A DNA stretch of 48,045 nucleotides from SIG653 sp964509125 (GTDB lineage: Bacteria > Bacillota > Clostridia > Oscillospirales > CAG-382), in the NCBI GenBank assembly GCA_964509125.1, contig CAZDVZ010000012.1:1-48045 (forward strand). Reading direction: 5' to 3'. The notes under the pieces are model-generated. The model had not been told where the DNA came from. It ran no database searches and worked only from the letters and a program-made list of their open reading frames with translations. The position numbers and the translations under genes were made by a program. Position 1 is the stretch's first letter, and the number at the start of each line of letters is the position of its first letter. Below are positions 24,745-33,464 of the stretch, in pieces.

Positions 24745-25266
24745 ATGAGAGGAAATACAAAAAAAACGGCAATATGCGGTGTTTTTGCCGCGCTTGCCTT
24801 AACTGCATTGTTTTTCGGAACAGTAGTGGAGGTGTTGGATCTTACATCAGCCGCCGTAGCTTCCGGTGTTGTATTCGTTGTTTCAAGAGTATATGGGGCA
24901 GGTGTTGGCGGTATGTTATATGCCGTTGTTTTGGTTTTATCATTTGTTCTTTTTACCGGAAGGTTTTCTCCAATCGCTTTTGCGTTTTTGGGGTTTTATC
25001 CTATAGTTAAGATAATTTCTGAAAAATATTTCCAATCAAAAGTTTTGGTATTTGTTTTTAAATTTTTGGTTTTTAACTTAGCTTTTACAGCGTTTTTATA
25101 TGTTGGAAAGGGATTTTTGTTTGCTTTCGATGAAACCGGAAAAATTTCCTTTTTAGAAATTATAATAGCTTATCCTGTGGGAAATTTTTTTGTAATTCTT
25201 TTTGACCGAGCTTTAAGTTTATTTATGCTTAAATACGGACCATCCATAGCAAGGATGTTGAACTGA
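24745..25266 (+). CDS. Small polytopic membrane protein, ECF S-component-like
   Basis: A 173-residue, very hydrophobic protein with five to six predicted transmembrane segments. The opening TKKTAICGVFAALALTALFF and the size are typical of S-components of energy-coupling-factor vitamin transporters, but no substrate motif is recognisable and no EcfA/EcfT genes are present in the window. It begins 3 nt after the J-domain gene stop. I consider ECF membership possible, not proven. Confidence 0.55.
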   Translation: MRGNTKKTAICGVFAALALTALFFGTVVEVLDLTSAAVASGVVFVVSRVYGAGVGGMLYAVVLVLSFVLFTGRFSPIAFAFLGFYPIVKIISEKYFQSKVLVFVFKFLVFNLAFTAFLYVGKGFLFAFDETGKISFLEIIIAYPVGNFFVILFDRALSLFMLKYGPSIARMLN

Positions 25267-25278
25267 ACGGAGAGAGTA

Positions 25279-26223
25279 ATGATAAAAAGGCTCCTTGATG
25301 TATTACCGAAAAACTTAAAAGTGTTTGTTTGTTTTGGTGGGATATATTCCATTGTGATTTTTGTTGCAATGTTTTTTACTTCCTTTTCCATAACGTCAGC
25401 GCTTTTAGCTTTTGTATTAAACATTTTTAGTTGCTGTTTTTTCTTTTTTCTTGAAGTTTTGAGGAAAAGATTGGTCACTAAAAGAATTAGAGTTTTACCC
25501 ATTCTGTTTTCTGTAGCAGTTGTTTTTTTAGCTACGATTTTGTTTTCAAAAATGTATGATAACGATAAAGGACTTTCTTACGTTTACTCACACCAAATTG
25601 AAATTGAAACCGCTGATCAGCTGTTAAAATACGACGGAGACTATAAAAACGCACTTATTACTGTTAATGCAGAGTCTTTTTCCAAAACTGAATATGGTGT
25701 TGAGACGGTTATTTCCGGCAAAGGTGAAACCGAAGGCGAAACAAGCGGTATTTGGGACGATGATGATGGAATAAGAGATATTATCACCGATAGGAAAGTG
25801 CTTTATGAATATTATGTTTTTCCTTTTGATGGAGAATATTTTGTCGCAAAAATTTCTTATGATGCGGTAGAACATATAAAAAGTCAAAACGGCAATTTTT
25901 CTCTCGAGTGTTTAATTTCGGCACCAAATGATTCCGAACAAAGTATTTGCAATGTTTTATGTAACGATTTAAGAAGGGTTATATATCCTGTAGATGTGTT
26001 TGACGGCGAATCCGTTGAAGATTATTACGAAGATCTTGATACAATTAAGGGTAATCCGTCGGTTTTGATAACTGTAGAGTACAGAAACTTGTTTTTTGAG
26101 AGAGTATATATTGCAACTTCTTTTTCGGTTTTTGTATTGGGAAGCGCATCATTGCTTTTCATAATTCTTTATGCACCGCCCATGAATCCGTTACCAAAGA
26201 AGAAGAAGGAGAAAAAAGCGTGA
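25279..26223 (+). CDS. Uncharacterised membrane protein with extracytoplasmic domain
   Basis: A 314-residue protein that I do not recognise. It has three hydrophobic helices near the N-terminus (about 15-34, 37-58 and 71-90), a mostly acidic soluble segment of about 170 residues and one more helix near 272-294, ending in a Lys-rich tail. The layout places the middle domain outside the membrane. It has GGAGAG before ATG 25279, and its TGA overlaps the GTG start of the LysR gene, so the two are translationally coupled. Confidence 0.6.
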   Translation: MIKRLLDVLPKNLKVFVCFGGIYSIVIFVAMFFTSFSITSALLAFVLNIFSCCFFFFLEVLRKRLVTKRIRVLPILFSVAVVFLATILFSKMYDNDKGLSYVYSHQIEIETADQLLKYDGDYKNALITVNAESFSKTEYGVETVISGKGETEGETSGIWDDDDGIRDIITDRKVLYEYYVFPFDGEYFVAKISYDAVEHIKSQNGNFSLECLISAPNDSEQSICNVLCNDLRRVIYPVDVFDGESVEDYYEDLDTIKGNPSVLITVEYRNLFFERVYIATSFSVFVLGSASLLFIILYAPPMNPLPKKKKEKKA

Positions 26224-27170
26224 ATATTTTACATTTAAAATATGCTTTAGAGGTGGAAAAATCAAGTTCTCTCAGCAAAGCGGCGGAAAATCTATTTTTG
26301 GCACAGCCAAATTTAAGCAGGGCCATAAAAGAGCTTGAGAATTCTCTTGGAATAACCATTTTTGAAAGAAGCGCCAAAGGCGTAACCGTAACTCCCGAAG
26401 GTGAGGAATTTTTGGTTTATGCAAAGGAGATTTTAAACCATATTGATGATGTTGAGCTTATGTTTAAAAACAGACGTTCAAACAAGCAAACCCTGTCCAT
26501 ATCTGTTCCCCGTTCAACATATATTTCTCATGCATTTGCAAAATTTTCTGACAAGCTAAATAAGGATGATCCCGTAGAAATAACATATAAAGAGACAAAT
26601 GCTTTGAGAGCGATAAATAATATCTTAAATACGAAATATAAGCTTGGTATTATAAGATATGCAGATATTTATGACAAGCAGTTTAAGGATATGCTTGATG
26701 AAAAGGGGTTTGAGTACGAGACTTTGGCAGAATTTACTTCTGTTCTTGTTATGCATCGGTCCCATCCTTTAGCGGATAAAGAAGAGATTACTTTTTCGGA
26801 TTTAAAGAATTATATTCAAATTGCTCACTCAGATAATTTTGTTCCTTCGATTCCTTACTCGGAAATGCAGAAAATAGAGTTTCCTGAAGACGTACAAAAA
26901 CGTATCTTTGTTTTTGAACGTGCTAGTCAGCTTGATCTTTTGACGTTGACCCGAGGCACGTTCATGTGGGTTTCTCCGTTTCCTAAAGAAATATTGAAGC
27001 GATATGACCTTGTGCATCGTATTTGTAATGAAAACAAAAAGGTATATAAGGATGTTTTGATATACAGAAAAGGCTATAGGCTTAGTTCTTTTGAAAAGCA
27101 GTTTATTGATGAAGTTAAGGAAACGAAAGAAAAAGAATTTGCAGGATTATCAATTAACACCTTTAAATAA
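26220..27170 (+). CDS. LysR-family transcriptional regulator
   Basis: A 316-residue regulator with an N-terminal winged helix-turn-helix (about residues 1-60: LKYALEVEKSSSLSKAAENL, then AQPNLSRAIKELENSLGI) and a two-lobed effector-binding domain (about 90-300). It starts at GTG 26220, overlapping the previous stop by 4 nt. LysR genes usually control a divergent neighbour; this one is instead the last of a co-directional run, so its target is unclear. Effector not predictable. Confidence 0.9.
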   Translation: MNILHLKYALEVEKSSSLSKAAENLFLAQPNLSRAIKELENSLGITIFERSAKGVTVTPEGEEFLVYAKEILNHIDDVELMFKNRRSNKQTLSISVPRSTYISHAFAKFSDKLNKDDPVEITYKETNALRAINNILNTKYKLGIIRYADIYDKQFKDMLDEKGFEYETLAEFTSVLVMHRSHPLADKEEITFSDLKNYIQIAHSDNFVPSIPYSEMQKIEFPEDVQKRIFVFERASQLDLLTLTRGTFMWVSPFPKEILKRYDLVHRICNENKKVYKDVLIYRKGYRLSSFEKQFIDEVKETKEKEFAGLSINTFK

Positions 27171-27190
27171 TTGCCTTAAATGATAACTGT

Positions 27191-27222
27191 CTCCTTTTTT
27201 GGGCAATATGCCCAAAAAGGAG
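27191..27222 (+). terminator. Strong hairpin after the LysR gene
   Basis: CTCCTTTTTTGGGCA pairs with TGCCCAAAAAGGAG (one bulged T) around an ATA loop. The following GCAAAAATTTGC lacks a real U-tract, so termination is plausible but not certain. Confidence 0.45.
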
Positions 27223-27254
27223 GCAAAAATTTGCGCGCTTTTAAACGATAAAGT

Positions 27255-27281
27255 TATATCGATAAAAGCATATCGATATAT
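27255..27281. promoter_or_regulatory. Paired TATCGATA palindromes upstream of rex
   Basis: The 8-bp palindrome TATCGATA occurs at 27257-27264 and 27271-27278, 14 bp apart, and the whole element is a larger dyad (TTATATCGATA ... TATCGATATATAA). It lies about 40 bp upstream of a -10 (TATAAT, 27316-27321). It differs from the usual Rex operator (TTGTTAA-type arms), so another regulator may bind. Confidence 0.4.
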
Positions 27282-27366
27282 AAAAAAGAGTATAACACAT
27301 TTTGTAGTTTTTTGTTATAATGTGTAATAGTGGAAATATGGTGCGTGAGACAGAGGAGGCGAGTGA

Positions 27367-27990
27367 ATGTCAAAAAGTTTAACAAACGGTATGCTGGAAA
27401 GGTTGCCTTTATATTTAAACTATTTAAAGTCTTTGCCTGAGGATAGTGCAAAACACATTTCTGCAACGACAATTGCTCGTGCTTTGAGTTTGGGCGAAGT
27501 GAATGTTCGGAAAGATCTTGCCGCAGTGAGCGGGTCAGGAAAGCCAAAAGTTGGATATGTAGTTTCAGAACTTGTTGATGAAATAGAAACAAATTTAGGT
27601 TATCGTGAAAATCGCAAAACCGTAATCATAGGTGCGGGACGCTTGGGAAAAGCCTTGATGGACTACGATGGTTTTAAAGAATACGGTTTAAACATAATGG
27701 CGGCGTTTGACAATAATGAAAACGCTTGCGGAAAGACACCAAGCGGAAAAGAGGTTTTTCCACTTTCTGAGCTTTGTAACTTTTGTGCAGAGAACAAAGT
27801 TGAAATCGGCATAATAACTGTTCCTTCCGCTTATGCACAGCAAGTTTGCGACCTACTTATATCCAGTGGGGTAGTGGGAATTTGGAATTTTGCTCCCACT
27901 CACTTGAATGTACCTCGCAATATTCTTGTTCAAAATGAAAATATGGCATCGTCACTTGCCATGCTATCCACTCATTTAAAATGGAAATAA
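27367..27990 (+). CDS. rex: Redox-sensing transcriptional repressor Rex
   Basis: A 207-residue NADH/NAD+-responsive repressor. The N-terminal winged helix (about 1-78) has TTIARALSLGEVNVRKDLAAVSG, which reads the operator. The Rossmann domain shows VIIGAGRLGKAL (about 86-97) and AFDNNENACG, followed by the C-terminal swapped helix EKN-type dimer region. Rex represses fermentation genes when NADH is low. GAGGAGGCGAG lies before ATG 27367. adhE begins 29 nt downstream, so rex and its classic target form one operon, implying autoregulation. Confidence 0.95.
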   Translation: MSKSLTNGMLERLPLYLNYLKSLPEDSAKHISATTIARALSLGEVNVRKDLAAVSGSGKPKVGYVVSELVDEIETNLGYRENRKTVIIGAGRLGKALMDYDGFKEYGLNIMAAFDNNENACGKTPSGKEVFPLSELCNFCAENKVEIGIITVPSAYAQQVCDLLISSGVVGIWNFAPTHLNVPRNILVQNENMASSLAMLSTHLKWK

Positions 27991-28019
27991 TTTAAGATAA
28001 ATATATTAGGAGAAAATTT

Positions 28020-30626
28020 ATGGAAACACAAACATACGGAATTGTAGACAGCGTTGAGACTCTTGAAAGCGCAATAGCGAGGGTAAGGGAGGCGCAGCAG
28101 AAATTTTCTACTTATACGCAAGATCAAGTAGACAAAATTTTCCTTGCCGCCGCAAGCGCCGCAAATAAAATGCGCATTCCTCTTGCTAAAGCAGCTGTTG
28201 AGGAAACCGGAATGGGTGTAGTGGAAGATAAGGTTATTAAAAATCACTATGCGTCAGAATACATTTACAATGCTTACAAGAACGTAAAAACTTGTGGAAT
28301 TATTGAAGAAGACAGTTCTTTTGGAATAAAAAAGATTGCCGAGCCTATCGGACTCGTTGCCGCAGTTATTCCCACAACTAATCCTACATCCACCGCTATA
28401 TTTAAGTGTCTTATATCTCTTAAAACAAGAAATGGAATTATTATAAGTCCTCATCCCAGAGCCAAAAAATGCACAATAGATGCTGCCAAGATCGTTCTTG
28501 AAGCGGCAGTTGCCGCCGGAGCGCCCGAGGGGATCATCGGTTGGATCGACGTCCCTACTTTGGATATGACAAATATGATCATGCGTGAGGCTGATATAAT
28601 TCTTGCAACCGGCGGTCCGGGCATGGTTCGTGCGGCATATTCCAGCGGAAAACCCGCTGTTGGAGTTGGCGCAGGTAATACACCTGCAATTATTGATGAG
28701 TCTGCTGATATTCTTTTGGCAGTAAACTCAGTTATTCATTCTAAAACTTTCGATAACGGTATGATCTGTGCATCCGAGCAGTCTGTCGTTGTACACCAAA
28801 AAGTATATAATGAAGTGAAAAAAGAATTTGCCGAAAGAGGATGTTATTTCCTTAAGGGGGAAGAACTTCAAAAAGTGCGTGATGTTGTTTTTGTAAATGG
28901 TGCGTTAAATGCTAAAATTGTTGGTCAGTCTGCGCACAAGATTGCCTCAATGGCAGGTGTTGAAACACCCGAAACAGCCAAAGTACTTATTGGTGAAGTT
29001 GAAAGCGTAGAACTTTCCGAGGTATTCGCTCATGAAAAGCTTTCTCCTGTTCTTGCAATGTATAAAGCAAAGGATTTTGAGGACGCTGTTGAGAAGGCGG
29101 ATCGTCTTGTAAAAGGCGGAGGAAACGGACATACAGCATCAATTTATATAAACACGGTAACAGAGAAAGAAAAATTGGATGCATTTGCCGCAAGAATGAG
29201 AACTTGCCGAATTGTTGTAAACACTCCATCTTCTCATGGCGGTATTGGTGATCTATATAACTTCAAACTTGCTCCTTCTCTCACACTGGGATGCGGTTCA
29301 TGGGGCGGAAACTCCGTAAGTGAAAACGTAGGAGTTAAACATCTTATCAACATTAAGACTGTTGCCGAAAGGAGAGAAAATATGCTTTGGTTCAGAACAC
29401 CTGAGAAGGTTTATATAAAGAAAGGCTGCTTGCCTGTAGCTCTTGATGAGCTCAAAAACGTAATGGGCAAAAAGAAGGTATTTATTGTTACCGACTCTTT
29501 CCTTTACAAAAATGGATTTACAAAACCCATCACAAATAAATTAGATGAAATGGGAATTGTTCACACCACATTCTTCAATGTTGAACCCGATCCAACACTT
29601 GCTTGCGCAAAAGAAGGCGCGGCACTTATGAAAGAGTTTGAACCGGATTGCATTATTGCAATGGGCGGTGGCTCTGCTATGGATGCCGGTAAGATCATGT
29701 GGGTGCTCTATGAACATCCTGAGGCAGATTTTATGGATATGGCAATGCGTTTTGTTGATATTCGTAAACGTGTATATACATTCCCTAAAATGGGCGAAAA
29801 AGCATATTTTATTGCTGTTCCCACATCTGCAGGTACAGGATCAGAAGTTACACCTTTTGCGGTTATTACCGATGAAAAAACCGGTATTAAATATCCCCTT
29901 GCTGATTATGAGCTAATGCCCAACATGGCGATAGTTGATACTGATCTTCATATGTCGGCTCCTCGCGGACTTACTGCCGCATCCGGGATTGATGCTGTAA
30001 CTCATGCACTTGAAGCTATCGCTTCTATGATGGCTACAGATTATACTGATTCTTTAGCAATGCGTTCTCTTAAAATGGTATTTGAGAACTTGCCTAAGGC
30101 GTATGAAAATGGTCAAAATGATGTAGCAGCAAGAGAAAAAATGGCTAATGCCGCCACGATGGCAGGTATGGCATTTGCTAATGCATTTCTTGGCGTTTGC
30201 CATTCAATGGCGCATAAATTAGGTGCCTTCCATCATTTGCCTCACGGAGTTGCAAATGCACTTATGATAGACGAAGTTCTCCGCTTCAATGCAAGCGAAA
30301 CTCCTGTTAAGATGGGTACCTTCCCGCAATATGATCATCCACACACACTTGCAAGATATGCAGAAGTTGCAGATTATCTTGGAATCAAAGGTAAAAACGA
30401 CTCTGAAAAGCTTGAAAATCTTATTAAAGCACTCGACGAGTTAAAGGCTAAGGTTGGCATCAAATCAACAATTAAGGAATACGGTATTGATGAAAAGGAT
30501 TTCCTTGACAGACTTGATGATATGGTTGAACAGGCTTTCGATGATCAGTGCACAGGCGCAAACCCAAGATATCCTCTTATGAGCGAGATCAAAGAAATGT
30601 ATCTCAGAGCATATTACGGTAAATAA
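28020..30626 (+). CDS. adhE: Bifunctional acetaldehyde-CoA/alcohol dehydrogenase AdhE
   Basis: An 868-residue bifunctional enzyme that reduces acetyl-CoA to ethanol with two NADH. The N-terminal aldehyde dehydrogenase half (about 1-440) has TNPTSTAIFKCLISLKTRN and the catalytic Cys in DNGMICASEQSVV (near 247). The C-terminal iron-dependent alcohol dehydrogenase half (about 450-868) has the cofactor loop MGGGSAMDAGKIMW and metal-binding His residues in HALEAI, HSMAHKLGAFHHLPHG. It forms spirosome filaments in known cases. It has TTAGGAGAAA before ATG 28020. Placement behind rex indicates redox control and marks the organism as an ethanol-forming fermenter. Confidence 0.96.
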   Translation: METQTYGIVDSVETLESAIARVREAQQKFSTYTQDQVDKIFLAAASAANKMRIPLAKAAVEETGMGVVEDKVIKNHYASEYIYNAYKNVKTCGIIEEDSSFGIKKIAEPIGLVAAVIPTTNPTSTAIFKCLISLKTRNGIIISPHPRAKKCTIDAAKIVLEAAVAAGAPEGIIGWIDVPTLDMTNMIMREADIILATGGPGMVRAAYSSGKPAVGVGAGNTPAIIDESADILLAVNSVIHSKTFDNGMICASEQSVVVHQKVYNEVKKEFAERGCYFLKGEELQKVRDVVFVNGALNAKIVGQSAHKIASMAGVETPETAKVLIGEVESVELSEVFAHEKLSPVLAMYKAKDFEDAVEKADRLVKGGGNGHTASIYINTVTEKEKLDAFAARMRTCRIVVNTPSSHGGIGDLYNFKLAPSLTLGCGSWGGNSVSENVGVKHLINIKTVAERRENMLWFRTPEKVYIKKGCLPVALDELKNVMGKKKVFIVTDSFLYKNGFTKPITNKLDEMGIVHTTFFNVEPDPTLACAKEGAALMKEFEPDCIIAMGGGSAMDAGKIMWVLYEHPEADFMDMAMRFVDIRKRVYTFPKMGEKAYFIAVPTSAGTGSEVTPFAVITDEKTGIKYPLADYELMPNMAIVDTDLHMSAPRGLTAASGIDAVTHALEAIASMMATDYTDSLAMRSLKMVFENLPKAYENGQNDVAAREKMANAATMAGMAFANAFLGVCHSMAHKLGAFHHLPHGVANALMIDEVLRFNASETPVKMGTFPQYDHPHTLARYAEVADYLGIKGKNDSEKLENLIKALDELKAKVGIKSTIKEYGIDEKDFLDRLDDMVEQAFDDQCTGANPRYPLMSEIKEMYLRAYYGK

Positions 30627-30735
30627 TTGTTCTGTTAACGGGGCGTTATTATCTAACTAACGGAAAATTTTCCCAACCGTTACTTGTAATTACCAAAAAT
30701 CCATTATGTGACAAGTATTATATATTAAGCGACAT

Positions 30736-30769
30736 ACTGACTTCGTTTTTTAGCGGAGTCAGTTTTTTT
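30736..30769 (+). terminator. Rho-independent terminator after adhE
   Basis: ACTGACTTCG pairs with CGGAGTCAGT (one mismatch) around a T-rich loop, followed by TTTTTTT. It lies about 110 nt after the adhE stop. A weaker TAACGG/CCGTTA hairpin precedes it. Confidence 0.75.
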
Positions 30770-30834
30770 GGATTGAATTCTGTTTTATTTTGGATATTTC
30801 TGACAAAAAGAATTTGAAAAACAATTAATAACGC

Positions 30835-30864
30835 TTGACAAAATGTTACATTTTATGCTACAAT
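30835..30864 (+). promoter_or_regulatory. Promoter of the unknown 488-residue gene
   Basis: TTGACA (30835-30840), 18 bp, then TGC-TACAAT (-10 at 30859-30864, extended). It lies about 55 bp before ATG 30919. Confidence 0.75.
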
Positions 30865-30918
30865 TTAAACATGGGTTTATATAAACTTTCTAAAGTTAAC
30901 TCATTGTGGAGGTGTTTC

Positions 30919-32385
30919 ATGATAGATGTTTTTAACGATAGTTATTCTGAGAAGATAAATGAAAAAATGGCTGAGTTTGAAACTATTATTGATGATATAG
31001 AGTGCAAAGTTCGTTCTTTCATGGAAGAAGAAACTAAAATCTTGGAATATTTAAATGATATATGTTATTCAATGCCTCTTGGACTTTGTATCAGAAGGTA
31101 TCTTTGCCTCACTTTCAGCAAAGGTTTTTCAGAAGATACGAATACGTATTCTTTCTATATTGATGGTGAAGAGATCTCTGTTGGTAACTATGCAGATGAG
31201 GATTACGATATTACATCGGATGATATTGATTCTTATGTGAAAATTTTTATGCATATTAATTCTAAATACAATACCACTTCCAAAGGTGAGCTTTCTCTAA
31301 AAATGTCTGTGGGTGAGATAAAGAGGATGATACGTTCCACGTCTGCGTGCAAGCGTTCAACCTTGTTTGTGCTCAGTTTCGCTTTGCATATGACGCCTGT
31401 TGCGGTAATTGAGTTTTTAACAAAAGTTTTGGGTGAACAGAGTTATAATTTTAGAAATCCGTATGAGGTTATTGCGTATTATTGTCAATCCAAAGAGAAA
31501 CTTAATAATCATATGGATTATTTGAGGATCTGTTCTGAATATGAAAAACGTATTTCAAAAGCAAGCTTTTCACCCAAAGAGCAGATAAATTATACTCTGT
31601 ACGCCAAGGCAAACCTTGCTTTCAATGTTACAACAGAGGATGATCTGTATAGCTTTCTCGTTTCCAACAGAGCAAATTTTAACAAGTTTTCACAAACTGC
31701 ATATGTAGAATTTAAAACTATGTATGACGAGGTCATGCGAATTGCAAAGATACAGGATTTGTCTAACGATTCCTATTTGACCCCAAGCTGGGCTGACTCT
31801 GAAAAAACAAGAAAAGATCACGAAGAAAAAGTTAATAAGGCTATCCATCTCCATTCTGTAAAAAACACAGAACAGTTGGCAAAATGTATGCTTTATTTCA
31901 TTCCTCGTTCTACTACGGAAAAGTTTAACAAAAAAGGCGAAAAGATTATTACAGATGATTTTATTAGAATGAGCAATAAAAATACTGATAAAAAAAGTCA
32001 AACAACGATGCTTCCAAAGGAAATAACGGAAAATTTGCTTACAAAAGACAGGCTTGACGATTTACTTAACGGAATAAAACCTGTTGATCGTAAGGCACTT
32101 ATATTACTCAAATTTTTTATTTTCTCGTTAAAGCTTGAGGATATGGAGTTGTCATTTTATGCAGAAAACCCGTACGGTGAGTTTAAATATTCGGCGAGCC
32201 ATTGCTTGGAGTTTTTAAACCAATGTAACGATATGCTTGTACGTTGCGGAATGGCAAAGTTATATCCCGCAAACAGGTTTGACAACTTGGTTTTAATTTC
32301 CTTGGTCTCCTCAAAACCGTATGAAATGTTTGGTCAGATCATTGAAAATTCCTTTATTCACGAACCTGAAGCTTTGGAAGATTAG
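30919..32385 (+). CDS. Uncharacterised 488-residue cytoplasmic protein
   Basis: I do not recognise this protein. It has no signal peptide or membrane segment and is predominantly helical. It opens with a coiled-coil-like stretch (about 8-50) and has a Cys/Arg-containing segment MIRSTSACKRSTLFVLSFAL. A charged, low-similarity middle (about 290-350) precedes a helical C-terminal third (LKFFIFSLKLEDMELSFYAE). There is no enzymatic signature. ATG 30919 has TGGAGG about 7 nt upstream; the in-frame TTG farther upstream is part of the -35 box. It is monocistronic, between its own promoter and a bidirectional terminator. Confidence 0.6.
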   Translation: MIDVFNDSYSEKINEKMAEFETIIDDIECKVRSFMEEETKILEYLNDICYSMPLGLCIRRYLCLTFSKGFSEDTNTYSFYIDGEEISVGNYADEDYDITSDDIDSYVKIFMHINSKYNTTSKGELSLKMSVGEIKRMIRSTSACKRSTLFVLSFALHMTPVAVIEFLTKVLGEQSYNFRNPYEVIAYYCQSKEKLNNHMDYLRICSEYEKRISKASFSPKEQINYTLYAKANLAFNVTTEDDLYSFLVSNRANFNKFSQTAYVEFKTMYDEVMRIAKIQDLSNDSYLTPSWADSEKTRKDHEEKVNKAIHLHSVKNTEQLAKCMLYFIPRSTTEKFNKKGEKIITDDFIRMSNKNTDKKSQTTMLPKEITENLLTKDRLDDLLNGIKPVDRKALILLKFFIFSLKLEDMELSFYAENPYGEFKYSASHCLEFLNQCNDMLVRCGMAKLYPANRFDNLVLISLVSSKPYEMFGQIIENSFIHEPEALED

Positions 32386-32398
32386 TTATATAATATAT

Positions 32399-32441
32399 AA
32401 AAACCAGTGCGGAAAATTTATCCTATTTCGCACTGGTTTTC
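32399..32441. terminator. Bidirectional terminator between convergent genes
   Basis: AAAACCAGTGCG and CGCACTGGTTTT form a 12-bp perfect stem with a 17-nt loop. A-tract and T-tract on the two sides make it work in both directions for the unknown gene (+) and the M42/murD operon (-). Confidence 0.85.
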
Positions 32442-32453
32442 TATAATTATAAA

Positions 32454-33446
32454 TTAAAACTTTGTTTCAAGAAATGCTGTAAGCAGTTTTGAACACGCTA
32501 AAACGTCATTTAAAGAAAGAGTTTCTACCGGAGAATGAATATATCTCGTAGGAATGGAAATTGCGCCTGCAAAAGATCCGGAGCCTGTTGTTTGCATTGA
32601 GGCTGTATCAGTTCCACCGCCTTCTAAAATTTCGTATTGATACTTTATCTTATTGTCTTCTGCGACTTTTGTAAGTTGTTTTACCATCATTGGCGCGCAA
32701 ATAGCGGAACTGTCTTTGATTTTTATCGCCGCACCACCGTCTAATTTGCATTCCATGGGAGAAACGCCCGGTGCATCTCCCGTTCTTGTAACATCAATAG
32801 CGATAGAATAATCAGGTGCAACAGTAAATGAAGCGGCTTTAGATCCACGAAGTCCAACTTCCTCTTGAACGGTGAAAACATAATATGTGTCAAATTCGGG
32901 TTTTGTAATGTTTTTTAACGAATGAAGCGCAACAGCGGCGCCTACTCTGTTGTCAAACGCTTTAGCGGAAAGTCGGTTGTTCATAAGCCTTGTAAGTGAA
33001 GGAGCAATAGCGCAAGTGTCACCGACTTTAACTTTTTTCATGGCGTCTTTTTTGTTTTTGGCGCCAATGTCAATAACCATATCTTTAACTTTCGGTTCTG
33101 ACTTTGATGCTTTGTCATCGAGAATTATAACGCCTTTTGTACCATTTTCAAAAACTACTTTTTGATATGACGAATATGTTGGATAAATTCCTCCAACATT
33201 TGATACTTTGATAAATCCGCAGTCAGTAATACTCGTGGCAACAAATCCAATTTCATCTATATGTGCCGCAACCATAACCTTTTTTGAATTATCTTTTCCT
33301 TTTTTAAGGCAAATGAGGTTTCCAAGAGAATCGGTTGTTATCTCATCAGCAAAGCCTTTTACTTCTTCCTTAATAATTTCTGTAATATGACTCTCGCATC
33401 CCGATACTGAAAAAGTAGATGTGAGTTTTTTAATTAAACTGTACAT
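32454..33446 (-). CDS. M42-family metallopeptidase (glutamyl aminopeptidase/endoglucanase M type), paralogue 1
   Basis: A 330-residue di-metal aminopeptidase. The expected ligands are present: His and Asp-Glu in VAAHIDEIGF (near 62-68), Asp in AFDNRVGA (near 168), the catalytic Glu pair in VQEEVGLRG (near 199-200), Asp in AIDVTRTGD (near 222) and His in RYIHSPVE (near 309). M42 enzymes form tetrahedral dodecamers that trim peptides from the proteasome or uptake. It is the last gene of a murD-M42-M42-M42 operon. AAGGAGTTTGAAT precedes its ATG. Confidence 0.9.
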   Translation of the reverse strand: MYSLIKKLTSTFSVSGCESHITEIIKEEVKGFADEITTDSLGNLICLKKGKDNSKKVMVAAHIDEIGFVATSITDCGFIKVSNVGGIYPTYSSYQKVVFENGTKGVIILDDKASKSEPKVKDMVIDIGAKNKKDAMKKVKVGDTCAIAPSLTRLMNNRLSAKAFDNRVGAAVALHSLKNITKPEFDTYYVFTVQEEVGLRGSKAASFTVAPDYSIAIDVTRTGDAPGVSPMECKLDGGAAIKIKDSSAICAPMMVKQLTKVAEDNKIKYQYEILEGGGTDTASMQTTGSGSFAGAISIPTRYIHSPVETLSLNDVLACSKLLTAFLETKF

Positions 33447-33464
33447 ATATTCAAACTCCTTAAT

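Noticed and set aside
27300..27325. TATAACA ... TGTTATA arms as a definite Rex operator
   Set aside because: Spacing and arm sequence do not match the known TTGTTAA-N4-TTAACAA type closely enough to annotate; mentioned only as a possibility.
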